From contig NW_003101665.1 of assembly GCF_000003855.2 (NCBI RefSeq), positions 248,001 to 312,000 on the forward strand: DNA of 64,000 nucleotides. The letters run 5' to 3'. Within the stretch, counting starts at the first letter, position 1. Each line of letters starts with the position of its first letter. Origin of the DNA: Blastomyces gilchristii SLH14081. Its lineage: Eukaryota; Ascomycota; Eurotiomycetes; Onygenales; Ajellomycetaceae. The notes beneath the pieces are model-generated. The model did no database searches and had not been told where the DNA came from. It worked only from the letters and a program-made list of their open reading frames with translations. Made by a program: the position numbers and the translations under genes. Positions 11,753 to 24,478 of this stretch are shown here, one piece after another.

Positions 11753-14700
11753 ATGAATATACAACAAAAACAATAAAAAAAGTTTAAAAACTCTTCAAAA
11801 ATCACATTTATTTAAAATAATGTGAATAGAAACTCAAATTGCATTTATTCTTGTCTTCAAATTGCATTTGAATAAAAAGTTGACTTTATACTGCTTCAGA
11901 AGCTAAATTTTGATGCTGAGCAAAAATATGTTATTTCTTATTCAAGCTACTACTGCTTTCTATCTCAAAAGTCTGAGATAAAGTCAAGAGTAGTGATCTA
12001 AGAAAGAAAGATATCAAGATATCAATTTAATCTAAGATTTGATATCATGTCTGACTCTGATATTTTGACAAGTGATATTACAGATAAAGAGAATGAGTTT
12101 GATACTATACAGCTTATAAATATCTATAATGAAAAGTCATTGAAGAAAAATAACAATATCTGAACAATTAATAGAGGATTTCTGAACATAACTTCATTAA
12201 GAAACTCTACAATTGCAGGAGATTTCAATGCACATTATCTCTGATGAAATTCAGAATGTAAAAAAGTAGTAAGAGCTGATAATCTGATTGAATGAATCTT
12301 TAAGCATTCAATAGATTTAGTTAACAAGTCTGATTAATAAACATTCTTTAGAAAAGACATGAAACAGAAATCTATTATAGATCTAATCTTCATATCACAA
12401 AATCTAATGAAAAAAAGACTTTTAAACTGGTTTATTAATTCAAATAAGACATCAGAATCAGATCATGAGATTATTTAATTTAATATTAAACTGAGTAAAG
12501 AATAAATGAGTGAAAATCCTCTTCTCTCTAATCAGTTTAACTTTGAAAAAGCTGATTGAAAAAGCAGTTGAAGAAAGTATAAAACTGTTAAAATCTGAAA
12601 AGCAGAGTGAGCTATATTAGAATTCTGATCAAGATATCTCAAATGAAATACTTGAGAATAGAGTGAAGCTCATTATATGTATTATTCTAATAAGTGTTAG
12701 AGATAATATTTCAAACAGAAAGTCTTCTAAGTATTCAAAATCTTGATGAAATGAGAATATCACATCTAAAAGAAAATAATTAGCTACTGCTAGAAGAGAT
12801 TAAAAGAATGATATAATTTCTGATAAAGAGTTCAAAACTGCCAGAAATGAATATTTTTCAGATATTAAAAGAGCTAAAACAGACTACTGAAATAAATTTC
12901 TTGAAGAAGTATAAGAAAAGAAAGTTTTTAAAGCTTTTAACTATATTAAAACAAGAAGTGTAGCAAAACTTCCAGTCTTAGAATATAAGATTCAGAATGA
13001 ATCATATACAGCAAACTCTTTTGAGAAAAAATATCAAGCTTTTATAAGAACTCTCTTTCAAAACTCATCAGATTCAGATTCAGAGAAAGAGAATATATCA
13101 CTTCTCAACTATATTAATGAAAATAACTGAGAATGATATGATCTTATACAAGATGAACTAGAGTCAGCTATCTTCTCAAATTCAGTTAAAACTGCTGCAG
13201 ACCTGATTTAATTAATTACTTAATTATTTAAAATACATACTTCTACTTAAAGAATGAATATTTTGAGCTCTTTTTCAATCTCTTGAAAAATGAATATTAT
13301 TCTGAATGCTGAAGAGAAGTCACTGAAGTGATTCTTGTAAAATCTAATAGAAAAACTTCAATTTTCAAGTTATATAGAGTAATATCTCTATTGAACTGTC
13401 TAGAAAAGGTTTTAGAAAAGATAATAGCAACTTAAGTATCTTTTATAAGCTCTATTAGTAATTCTCTTTTATTCAGTGAATAAATGAAAGATAGAAAACA
13501 ATGTTCTACAATTAACACTGTTTTCTCAGTTATTCATAATATTCAAATAGCAAAGCATGAAGATCTGATCTCAACTGCAGTTTTCATTGATATAAAAGAA
13601 GCATTTGATCATGTTTCAAAGTCAAAGTTAATTCAGACTTTGATGATATTAAAACTGTCACTTTCTCTAATAAAATGAATTAACTGTTTTATATCTAAAA
13701 GAATCATACAACTTTTCTTTGATGAAATGAAATAGACAGACTGAGATAAAATAGAGTACTGTAAGATCTTCAATCTCACTCATTTTATTTGCATATACAC
13801 TGCATATCTATTTAAAAATAGAAATATGAGANNNNNNNNNNNNNNNNNNNNNNNNNNNNNNNNNNNNNNNNNNNNNNNNNNNNNNNNNNNNNNNNNNNNN
13901 NNNNNNNNNNNNNNNNNNNNNNNNNNNNNNNNNNNNNNNNNNNNNNNNNNNNNNNNNNNNNNNNNNNNNNNNNNNNNNNNNNNNNNNNNNNNNNNNNNNN
14001 NNNNNNNNNNNNNNNNNNNNNNNNNNNNNNNNNNNNNNNNNNNNNNNNNNNNNNNNNNNNNNNNNNNNNNNNNNNNNNNNNNNNNNNNNNNNNNNNNNNN
14101 NNNNNNNNNNNNNNNNNNNNNNNNNNNNNNNNNNNNNNNNNNNNNNNNNNNNNNNNNNNNNNNNNNNNNNNNNNNNNNNNNNNNNNNNNNNNNNNNNNNN
14201 NNNNNNNNNNNNNNNNNNNNNNNNNNNNNNNNNNNNNNNNNNNNNNNNNNNNNNNNNNNNNNNNNNNNNNNNNNNNNNNNNNNNNNNNNNNNNNNNNNNN
14301 NNNNNNNNNNNNNNNNNNNNNNNNNNNNNNNNNNNNNNNNNNNNNNNNNNNNNNNNNNNNNNNNNNNNNNNNNNNNNNNNNNNNNNNNNNNNNNNNNNNN
14401 NNNNNNNNNNNNNNNNNNNNNNNNNNNNNNNNNNNNNNNNNNNNNNNNNNNNNNNNNNNNNNNNNNNNNNNNNNNNNNNNNNNNNNNNNNNNNNNNNNNN
14501 NNNNNNNNNNNNNNNNNNNNNNNNNNNNNNNNNNNNNNNNNNNNNNNNNNNNNNNNNAAAGAAAATGTCTTCTCAACTGTACAGACTATGCTCACTGATT
14601 AAAAATCAATTTTCTTTGTTAAATATTGAAAAAGTTGATCATGAGAAGATATCTCTCTGAAGAGAAAAGCTTGAATCTCTTATAGACTTATAAATAAGTG

Positions 14701-15704
14701 AACTATCTAAGAAGAAAGAATATGAACAGCATTTGAAGAGAATTTCTATATTTAATATAGAAGACTCTATTCTGATTTATTCAGATGACTTCAAAAATGA
14801 GAATTTGAATAGATTAAGCACAGACATTGCTTATATTGAAGATAATATTAATTTTATCTCAGATTTCTGGAATTTAGACTGTGAATCTGAAGTCTTTGAT
14901 ACTGAACTATTTACAATAGTGAAAGCTTTTATACTCATTGAAATACAATCTTATAAAAGAGAAAATAGTTTAAAAGAGACATAAATATTCTCTGATAGTC
15001 AAGCTGCTTTAAAAAGACTTAGAAATAGTCAGATTCATAATAATTAAATGAATCTTGAACTGATCTTAAACTCTGTTTTGAAAATTCAAAAGAGAAGAAT
15101 ATCAAAGCTGATAATTCATCTACACTGAGTATCTGCTTATATGAATATTCATAACAATGAATTGGCTGATTCAGCTGTAAAAAAGAGTTTAGAATGAAGC
15201 AGATCTATTCAAAAAATTATATCCAGGTCTTTTATAAAGAGAAAAATAAAAGAATCTTGTTTAGACAAGTGAAATAAAAGCTGGCAGAAATAAAAGAAGA
15301 GTATACATTATTCAAGATTTGAAACAAAACCCAAGTGGAAATCTTGTTTAATTAAATGTAGAAAGAAAATATTCTCATCTATAATACAGCTGAAACTGGA
15401 ACATGACTATTTCAAATCTTATATACAAAGATTTAATGATAGATTTAATTCAATAGAATACTCATTCTACAATGCAAATGAGAATTCTAAGTATATTATA
15501 ATGCACTGTGCATTATACAATAGTCTCAGAGTCAGATTGAAAGAGAAGTATGATCTAAATCAATTAAATATGAGATTCTTATTCTCAACTGAGACAGGAA
15601 TTAAATACTTAATAGACTTTCTATCAGAAACTCAAGCAGCTACAAGAAAATGACTAAATTCAGAAATATCTGAATATGAAGAGAAGAAAATTAATCAGAT
15701 ATAA
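11753..15704 (+). pseudogene. LINE ORF2: endonuclease, reverse transcriptase, RNase H
   Basis: ORF2 nicks the target, copies the RNA into DNA at the nick and removes RNA. ATG 11753 opens a frame starting MNIQQKQ, as in Tad-type ORF2. It stays in phase to the assembly gap despite many stops. The AP-endonuclease motifs are AGDFNAH (12215-12235) and SDHE (12458-12469). RT motif A, FIDIKEAFD, has its first Asp at 13589-13591 and follows a DRKQCST-like segment. The YADD region would fall in the gap at 13832-14557. After the gap the RNase H motifs read IYSDD (about 14778), VFDTELF, FSDSQAALKRL and NNELADSA. The C-terminus ends at TAA 15702-15704. The frame differs across the gap, whose 726 Ns may be an estimate. 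Confidence 0.9.
13832..14557. other. Assembly gap (726 Ns)
   Basis: Unsequenced bases inside LINE ORF2. The missing part should hold the RT catalytic YADD motif, thumb, and start of the RNase H linker. Long frames running through it are artefacts. Confidence 0.99.
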
Positions 15705-16076
15705 TCTGTTAAAACAGCTATATACTATTTTTTAATAATTTGTTTTGTTACAGTTTCTCTTTATTTTATCTTTTTCTTTCAATTCTTTTCTATCTATCTA
15801 TTTAATGTGTCTATCTTTAAGACTGTGTTCTCTTTTCTTTTGTCATGATATTGTCAAATGGATTCAAAGTATCAGAAGATGTTAAAATAATGTAATTTGT
15901 AAACAGTTTTTGTATTCTGAGCTGAAATTTTCTGATTTTACATATCTGAAATTGATGAATGTATAATAGTTAACTTTACAGATATAGGAAAAACTCTGGG
16001 AACTAAAAGTTCTCAGGTAGATGTCATAGTCTCTGACTGCATACATCTATAATTGAAGAATAATAATAATAATAAA
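15705..16076 (+). other. LINE 3' untranslated region and AAT-repeat tail
   Basis: No open frame. The last 30 bp run from TATAATTGAAG into repeated AAT and end at the right target duplication (16077-16091). The repeat tail in place of plain poly(A) resembles the tail of the SINE-like insertion at 62056-62430. Confidence 0.8.
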
Positions 16077-16091
16077 AGTACATATCACGCC
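16077..16091. repeat. Right target-site duplication of the LINE
   Basis: Exact copy of the 15-bp word at 1523-1537. Confidence 0.9.
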
Positions 16092-16137
16092 AAGCTGCAA
16101 ACACCTGAATAATTGCCTGTGAGCACTTATTCTTACA
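16092..16137 (+). repeat. 3' LTR of element C, right piece (46 bp)
   Basis: Continues the LTR broken by the LINE and ends TTCTTACA, the inverted match of its TGTAAGAA start at 1326. Gypsy A3 sequence starts immediately to the right, in the integrase region, so element C inserted into A3. Confidence 0.65.
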
Positions 16138-16945
16138 GTAAGTCTCATGTTCTTTTCAATTGAATTGCTCAGTTCAAGAGTAACTTATTAACTTTTACAC
16201 ATGTATCACTGATCTCTTTCAATCTTAATTTCATGTCTGTAATTACTGCTTTCTCTCTCATCTTTTCTGAAGCATTCTTCAGAATGTGTGAATGCAATTC
16301 ATATAATAGATAGAATGATAAACACTTAAAGACTGCATGCTGCTGAATTCTCGTGGCTAATAGCATCTGTCTGAGATATTTATCTTATAATCTCATAGAC
16401 TTGCTCAGTAGATATTTCATCAGCATGTTACTCAGAATTTCATTTAAGTGTTTCATCTTCTCATTTATTCACAGATGATATAGCATTGTTCTATGATATC
16501 TTATCTATAACTGTCTTATAAAATGTCTCATCACTTCTTCTATAAAATTCACATTATTATCAGTCAGAACTTTGTATGAGATTTCATAGTTAATATAGAT
16601 TTCATTATATAAGAACTTTATTAATATCTTCTCAGTCATCTCTGAAACTACTTTTACTACTGATCAATTAGTAGCATAGTTGATAGCAGTGATGATTCAA
16701 TAATTTTCATTTGACATTCATAGTAATATATCTATAAGATTCATTTCTCATTACTTAAACAGCTGTATTATATATTTTATCTGATATTATAGTTTCTCAT
16801 ATTTTAATTCTTTCTTAGATTCTTTCATAATCTGATAATTCAGACACTCATAAGTATACATCTGATTATTCTCAGTCATGCTTGCTCAGTACACTGTTGA
16901 TTTAAGTATATTTATAAGTTCAGAGCTTTCTAAGTGACTGAATTC
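16138..16945 (-). pseudogene. Gypsy A3 pol: integrase core and C-terminal part
   Basis: The minus frame at 16169-16366 reads FYLLYELHSHI, the family's equivalent of the conserved stretch before the integrase C-terminal domain. It ends in KVNKLLLN as copy A2 does (21739-21972), but lacks the short Ala/Val-Asp repeat seen there. Upstream sequence, 16370-16920, holds the integrase core with stops in all frames. Confidence 0.75.
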
Positions 16946-17112
16946 TGTGGTTCGGAAGAACGTACGACCGTCGGATAATAACGCGGCCGCTTCCAAACTT
17001 GCTTACGAATGTAAAGGGGCCATAGCGGCCACTAATTAATTTAGCGTACAATATATAAGAAGCCAGTGTACGCCTGTAATCGTATGCTGGCTCAAGCAAC
17101 CTTTGAATCACA
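16946..17112 (+). repeat. 5' LTR of Gypsy A2
   Basis: 167 bp. I count 13 CpG, the best-kept copy of this LTR, against 6 in its partner at 25007-25173. Ten of the 13 are in the outer part. Confidence 0.92.
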
Positions 17113-17517
17113 TCTGATAGCATGTCTAAAAACTGGTGAGAAGTGCAGGCTCCTCTAGGACATGATAATTCTGCCTATAAAGTGATTTGTAGTTATCATG
17201 CCAGTGTGATTCTAGAACATCTCAAAAGATAGTGTATAAAGAATGATGAGCAGAAGAGCATCTGATTGATGCTGCTTTACTTGTTGAGGAGAAAACTTCA
17301 TGCCCAGGCAAATACCATGTACACAAATGAATGAGATGTGAGAAAGAGGGATGAGAGCAGTGAACCAGATTTAAAGAAGACTGCTCTTCACTCAAAGAAA
17401 TAAAAGAGAAGAGTGGCCACCACTGAAGTTGTACAATGATAACAAAAATCATATAACAATACAGTGATATAACAATAGATATTGTATAATCAATGAGAAA
17501 CTCTGAAATGAATATCT
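17113..17517 (+). other. Gypsy A2 leader
   Basis: Sequence between the 5' LTR and the gag ATG, about 85% alike with 2939-3373 by eye. No gene seen. Confidence 0.6.
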
Positions 17518-18950
17518 TCTCTAGTTAATACAAACAACACTCTTCTCTGCTATCTGAACTGAAAGATATGCAGAATCTCTCAGAGAGTTTACTCAAAGCA
17601 GTAAGAAAAGTAGCTGAAACTGCTGAACTGAAATCAAAGCACTGTATATATATGAGGATTCTAAATGAGATTGAGGCCTTGTGTATACAGTGACAGATCA
17701 AGATGAAAGTGAAATAATAATTAACATTTACTGCAGATCAAGCATTCACTATGAAGAGTTTCACTGACACAATTGTCATTATTAATAAGAATAGAGAAAA
17801 CCAGATCTTAGACCTGCAGCAGAAGATCAAATATTTACACAGACAGATGACTATATTAAACCTGAAGATCTTATCATGATCATTCACAATCTCTTCAGAA
17901 GTATACATACTATCAGAGATCACTGTGCAGGATGAGAATCTAAGTATGAAATATATCAAGTCAGAAGATCTGCTGAAGTCATTAAGCTTTAATGATAACT
18001 GAAAAAATGATGCTGCAATCAGCTGACTAAGTCAGATGCAATTATATTATTGAATTGAATGTGAACTTACAGACAGATAGTTAACAGAATTTCAATAAGT
18101 CTTAAGATCTGCTACATTTCTATATGAAAAAGTGAAGTTATTATAAATGACTGATAAAAAGATAAATCTCACAGATCTGAAGTGATATTCATTCTTATGA
18201 ATATGAAATGAGTTTTTCAAATGAATCTTGTATAACTTTGAGAAAGTGAATGTATAAGATAAGTATTATAAACACTTCACTGAGTGTAGATAAGTGAGTG
18301 ATCTTATATTATACTTCATACACTTCAGCTTATACTATCTCATATTGAATGAAGAGCTTTCAATATCTTTCTATTTACAGATCTTCATTCATGATCTTAC
18401 ATCTGAGTTGAGAGTGAAATGAAAATGCTTAACCTCATAATCAGACATGATGAAAGAAGTATATAACATTCTCATTATATAGAAACAAGTGAGCTAATTA
18501 TAATAGAAAATACTGTAATTAAGTATATCTCAGTGAAGAATGAATAATCAAACTTCTATGACACAAGTCACATATCTCAATGCAATGAATCTAGATCTGA
18601 ATGTCATTGCTAAAGCATTAAATTCTCTGAAAAAGAGATTTCTGAGTGAAAATCTTGATATTATAAGTATTGAGCTTGCTTCAACTGCAGATGTCAAAAT
18701 CATAGTATAAAAGATTGCACACAGTGTGTACAGTTAAGAAAAGCAAGAGAGTCAAAAAACTAGCAGAATCAGTGAGCTCAGAGACACTCACTGATATTCT
18801 ATGAAAAGTCTTCAAAGTGAAAGAGATGCTCATATTAGATGATTCTCTGAATTCTATGAATATAAAGAAGAAGCAGACTTCTGAATAAAATGTGAATGAG
18901 AATGATGAAGTAGACACTCATCTCAATATCTTAAGACCTGAAATGGTAAT
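17518..18950 (+). pseudogene. Gypsy A2 gag with an intact CCHC zinc knuckle
   Basis: ATG 17518 matches A1. The N-terminal part has the same Lys/Glu/Leu-rich character and several stops. At 18677-18718 the frame reads CFNCRCQNHSIKDC, a complete CX2CX4HX4C RNA-binding knuckle as found at the C-terminus of Gypsy gag. The knuckle is in a different frame from ATG 17518, so at least one indel lies between. Minus-strand frames here (17738-17959, 18681-18917) are shadows. Confidence 0.8.
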
Positions 18951-21900
18951 GTATAAGAGACACTTAAATAAGAATTGAGAGATAACTGTAAAAGTATTAA
19001 CAGATACAGAAGCTTCTATATAATATATTAATAATTATATAATCTGAAGACTGAAAGAGGTCTGTTAAGTGAAGAATCTCTGATATATAAGATTATCTGA
19101 TAATCAATATTTGATATCATCTGCAAGAGTAAGAGTTCTCTTATACTTCAGAGAATGATCTTGCTATATTTGAGTATGAGAGCTGCAGAACATGAAATAC
19201 AATCTTATTCTCAGACTTCATTGATTTCAAAGATTCAATCTACAGATTCAATGATGTACATATTATATGCAATTAACTGATAGAAAGAAAACAGTTTATA
19301 CAATTCTATTAACTGATATAAGAAGAACATTTCATGTCTCTGATATAGAAGAATTAAATCTGCTTATGCATTAATAAGCAAAGAGAATGATTTGTAAGAC
19401 CTCATCTGAAAGTATTCTGTATGTCATACAGGACTCAGAAGCAGAGAAAACTAAGATAAAAGATATACAGAAGAACAAGTGTATGAAGAAGCTTCTGAAG
19501 AAGTATGAAAAGATCTTCTGAACAGATCTTTCACTGAAATTATCACTGAAATGAGGATTTGTACATGAGATTGACATGAGGGATGTAAAATCAGTTAATC
19601 AGAATACATACTCTCTGTCACAAATACATCTTGAAGAACAGAAGTGTCAGATCACAGATCTTCTAGAACATGATCTTATATAACTCTCATCAAATGTGTG
19701 AGACTTTCCAGTTCTATTCATGAAAAAGACAGATGAGAAGTGATGAATATGTATTGATTATCAAGCACTTAATAAGCTTATGATTAAGAATGAATATTCA
19801 CTGTCATAAATTCAATAATAGTTGAATACAGTTGAAAACATCTGATATCTATTGAAGATTAATCTTCTCTCAGAATACTGACAGATTCATGTAGACAAAC
19901 TGTCAGTCTCATAAACTGTGTTTAATATACAATAAGAAAAGTTCAAATTCCTGATAATATTATTCAGTCTGACAAATGCACTCATCATCTTTCAAATGAT
20001 GATGAATATGATTCTTTATAAGCAGAATGAAACCTCATGTCTCATATATCTTGATAACATTCTAGTCTTTTCAAACTTATATAATGAATATCTGAAGTAT
20101 CTTGATAAAGTGCTTATAACTCTGACAGAGTATAAGCTCTACATCAAATCAATAAAGTGTGTGTTTAAAATGAAAGAGTTGAAGCTTATAGAACATGTAG
20201 TAAGTGATGACTGTATACACCTCATTCTGAAGAAATTGAATGTCATAGGAAATTGACTGTGACTGAGAAATATATACTATGTATGACAGTTTCTTGAATT
20301 GATCTCATATTACTGTAGATTCATAAAGAATTTCACATGAATATCTGCATTACTCTCAGATCTCTTAAGAGAAATAGATGCAAATCTGTGAAAGAAGAAG
20401 TTTTATTCAATCATCTGAAATACTGTATGCAAAGAGGCTTTTCTCACATTGAGAGAATATGTAATAATATTCTCAGTGCTTATTCAATCAGATTATGATA
20501 AATCTTTCTACATTGAGATGAACATATCTGAATGAGCTATTGAAGATGCTCTTCTACAGATGAGTAAGAATGACAAGCTGCATCTGATAATGTACAATGA
20601 TAGAAAACTATCAGACACTGAGCTCAATTACTCAGTATATGAAAAGAAATTACTAGTGATTAAGCACACACTGATGTTGTGAAATAGATATATCAATAAC
20701 AGATATATAATAACAGTGATCACAGATTATGAAAGCCTTATCTATCTACAAGCAATGACAAAACCTTTCAAATGCTTAGTATGTTGAATCTCAGAGTTTC
20801 AAGTATACAATCTTCATATCAAATACTGAAAGGAATTGAATACTGTGATATCTGATGCAATCAGTCACAGACCAGATTTCATAAGTGAGAATTCTGTGAA
20901 CTAGATATAAGAGAAGTTCACATTAAACATGCTGAGAGAATACAAGAAATCAGAATGAGTGAATATCATAATCTCTTACTTGAAGAATGATAAGATGTTG
21001 AATAATAAGTATCTTATAAGAGTAGTAGAAGAGATGCTTCTGAACTTCAAGCTGAGAAAATTGAAAAATAACATTGTGCTTTACTGTGATCTAGAATATA
21101 CAGAAGCTTTCTATTTAGAATCTTTATTTAGATGTGACTTGATGACTCACATGCATAAGAAATTCAGTCACTTAGAAAGCTCTGAACTCATGAGTGTACT
21201 CAAATCAAGAGTATACTGGCTAAGCATGGCTGAGGACATTCAGATGTACACTTATAAGTGTCTGAATTATCAGATTGTGAAAGAATCTAAGAAAGAGTTA
21301 GAATATGAGAAAGTGTAACATCAGATGAAGTGTATAATATAACTGTTTAAATGATAAGAGATGAATCTCATAGATATATTATTATGAATATCAAATGAAA
21401 ATTGATGAATAATCACTGCTATTAATTACACTACTGACTGGCCAGTCATGAAAGCAGTTTCAGAGCTGACAGAGAAGATGATAGTGAAGTTTCTATATAA
21501 TGAGATCTATATCAACTATGAAATGCTGCATGAGATTCTGACTGATAACAGTGCAAACCTTGTAGAAGAAGCAGTGAGGCATTTCATAAGCCAGTTATAG
21601 ATAAGATATTGTAGAACAATGTCATATCATCTGTGAATGAATGAAAAGATGAAACACTTGAATGAAATCTTGAATAACATGCTGATGAAATATCTGATGA
21701 GTAAGCCTATGAGACTATGAAATGAATATCTCAGACAGATGCTATTGACCATGCAGATTCAACAGTATGCAGTCTTCAAGTATTCATCATTCTACCTGTT
21801 GTATGAATTGCATCCGCGCATCTCAGAGAATGCTTTGGAAAAGGTGAGGAAGAGAACAGTAGTTACAGATGCAGCAGTAGCAGTTGCAGATACAACAGTT

Positions 21901-22835
21901 GTGAATATGAAATCAAGATTGAAAGAGATCAGTCATGCATGTGTAAAAGCTAATGAGTTACTTCTGAACTAAGCAATTCAATCAAAAAGAATATGAGACT
22001 CACTAGTTAAGAAATCAAGTCTCAAGATAAGAATATAAGTTCTTATATATAATGAGAGTTCTGAGAAGTTTCAATCTAGATGATTTGAGTCATATAAAAT
22101 ACTCAAATCACATTCTCTGAAAATATACACATTGAAAGAATCAGAGAGACAGATCTTACACAACTTAATAAATGATTCATGACTTATAAAAGTAAAGATG
22201 TAAGACTTGAGCAGATTATAATTATTCACAGCACTATTATCAGTATTGAAAAAGAAGAGACTTACAATTGAAAAGTCTTGTGAAGTAAGAGAAATCATAG
22301 ATACTTATGAATCAGATAATCTCACTTATTTTAATCTTTTCATAATTATAAGAAAAGAATGAGAAGAAATGAAGAAATCAGATGAATATCATACTTTAAT
22401 AAGTGATAAGACTGTAGTCAGTTATATGATAATACACTGCAGACAGTGAGTGCAATATGGTAAAGAGTAGTCTCAAAGCAGCAGACTTGCACATAAATCA
22501 GATCACAGAAGAAAAAGGAATTCAGAGTTGAATTTAACTGTTTACATCAGTTCAATCATGAAGACAACAGAGGATGAAGCATCTGAAACACCTGTGAATA
22601 TGTGAGATCAAGCCATTTCAATCTCTGAGAATGCTCAGAGATTGAGTGAGATTAGTTTTAATGAGCTGTTTACTATAGTGATCTGAGCAGGTGAAGAGAG
22701 ACAGTATAATGTGCAAGATAGAATCATAAAAGATGAAAGCTGTCAAACCTAGTCACTGAATACTGTATTATATAGAGATTATGTAAGAGTAGTGACTAGC
22801 AGACAAAGAAAAAGTGTAAGAAAAGAAAAGAGATA
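18951..22835 (+). pseudogene. Gypsy A2 pol: protease, RT, RNase H, integrase
   Basis: The protease active site is DTEA at 19003-19014 (Gly of DTGA changed to Glu). RT covers about 19690-20260. The open frame 19996-20256 holds YLDN at about 20047-20058, so the second catalytic Asp of YLDD has become Asn by a G-to-A change. RNase H is at about 20490-20900 (NYSVYEKKLLVIKH, then VITDYESL). The integrase zinc domain lies in the open frame 20959-21318 (HMHKKFSHL, then YKCLNYQ where the second Cys is Tyr). The core continues to 21739-21972 (FYLLYELHPRI). The C-terminal segment is at 21975-22230, followed by an extension to about 22835. Normal Trp codons survive here that are stops in A1. Confidence 0.88.
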
Positions 22836-22949
22836 ATAAATTAATCATCAACTGTAAGAGTCAGCTGTAAAAGACAAATGTTATCATACATCTCATTCAT
22901 TTTCATATGTCACATGTTTAATCTATTTTCAACACCACATCATCTGAAA

Positions 22950-24478
22950 AACATCAAAAATAAAAGAAATCTTAAAACTTGAGATCTGTAAGAAATTTGA
23001 GAGCTGTAAGTCACTCTTATAATAATACTGTACACATCTCTGATTTCTCTATCACTCTGTGTATGACATTAATGTCATTTATCCCAAGATTGACTAAAAT
23101 GTCAATATAGAAATGTGTATGCATATGCATAGAAAAATTGAAGAAGAGTGCAGAACTCACAGAACTAGAAGTCAGAACAGAGAGAGTGAAGACAGAAGAA
23201 ATAGAAGAAGAAGAAGACACAGAATCAGACAAATAACAGTGAGAGTCATCTGAGACTGAATGCTTATAATCTGATATGCATACAACCTTTTCTGCAGAAG
23301 AGGAAGAGAAAGTGACAGAAGAAGCTTGAGAGCAGGAGAAGATAGTCTCAGTGATATTATCATCTTTGATTAAAATGATCTCTGATGCCAGAGTAACTAA
23401 GAACTATTATTAGTGTATGAAACTGTAAAAGCAGGAATAACAATTACTGAATAAACACCTACTGATCTTAGAATTGTATACATAATTATAACACACACAA
23501 GACTTCTCAGAAAGAGAGAGAGAGATATAGAAGAATACAGAAAGCAGAACACAGTATGTGAATAACTCATTCTCATAATAACATCTCAGACAAGGTGTAT
23601 GAGTCTCATACCTGTGAGTGTAAAAGAGTATGACATCTGTATTCCTGTTTCTGAAAACACAGATATCTTTTGTCTGCATCACAAAGTCAGATGACAGATG
23701 TTAGAGAATAGACTGATATAGATCTATTATTTTAAAGAAATTTATCAGAGTGAATATCTCTGTAATATTAAACTTTATAATTGTAAAAAGTTTCTTAGTA
23801 TCTATGAATATCATGACTTCATACATAATAAAACTCATAATGATTTTCTCTAAGAATAGAAAAATCAGTGTCTGAAAGAAAAGATGAAAAAGAAAAAGAC
23901 TTATAATCTCAACACTGTTGAAGAGGAAGATGATTCTCTGATATAAATGAATGATTATCTTATCATGAATATTTAAAATGAATGTAATAATCAGTGTCTG
24001 TGACTGAGCTTCAGATAGTTATGTTGTATACAGTCTTTATATAATAAATCATTCTAGAGATCAGTAAGAAGAGCAGAAGTGTACACACTGAAAAATGTGA
24101 TTCATTAAGTCTACACAACATCTTCTTGAAATGAGAAGAGCTGATAATGAAAGTAGAGATGACAGAATCAGAGAAAGCAGGGATAACAGAAGCAGAAGAA
24201 CCAGACACAGAGGCAGAGATAGCAGGAGCGGGAGAACCAGACACAGAGACAGATATAGAAGATTAAGAAGAGAGAGCAGCAGAGAAAGAAACAGAGAGAG
24301 CAGGAAGAAATGCAGAAGACTCAGTCACACATAGTATAAGCAATTTCTTCATTATCACATTCTTCAAGTTCTCAATCAATAATTTAATATTGAGTTCACT
24401 ATTATCAGCAGACATGAATCTGTCAATATGTGAAGATTCTATGTGAATAAAAATAAATATATCAGTATCTGCATTCAC
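22950..24478 (-). pseudogene. Opposite-strand reading frame in Gypsy A2, Cys-pair protein of unknown function
   Basis: Read on the minus strand. An N-terminal block, 24478 to 24011, is one frame with a single TAA and is rich in Ser, Ala and Pro. A middle block, 23682-23410, has CLRC and, 30 residues on, CVCYNY. A C-terminal block, 23300-22985, reads KVVCISDYK, then a Ser run, then VNLGINDINVIHR. All three are conserved in A1 at 9344-10610. The blocks are in different frames, so a spliced antisense gene or frameshifts are both possible. I do not recognise the protein. Antisense accessory frames are known in some LTR retroelements, but no homology is claimed. Confidence 0.5.

Larger units (their letters stand above)
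1538..16076 (+). mobile_element. Tad1-like non-LTR retrotransposon (LINE), interrupted by Gypsy A1
   Basis: The element occupies 1538-2772 and 11524-16076, with Gypsy A1 between. It has ORF1 with CCHC knuckles, ORF2 with AP-type endonuclease, reverse transcriptase and RNase H, and an AAT-repeat 3' tail. Exact 15-bp duplications flank it (1523-1537, 16077-16091). Only 13 bp precede the first ATG, so the 5' end may be truncated. ORF1 stays in one frame from 1551 to the A1 insertion, and ORF2 stays in one frame from 11753 to the assembly gap. Decay is therefore mainly by nonsense transitions, not by indels. The domain order and the three-knuckle ORF1 match the fungal Tad1 clade; clade assignment is by family knowledge, not by a search. 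Confidence 0.9.

Noticed and set aside
13780..14602. Three long open frames of 254-271 codons
   Set aside because: They run through the 726-base gap and consist almost wholly of unknown residues.
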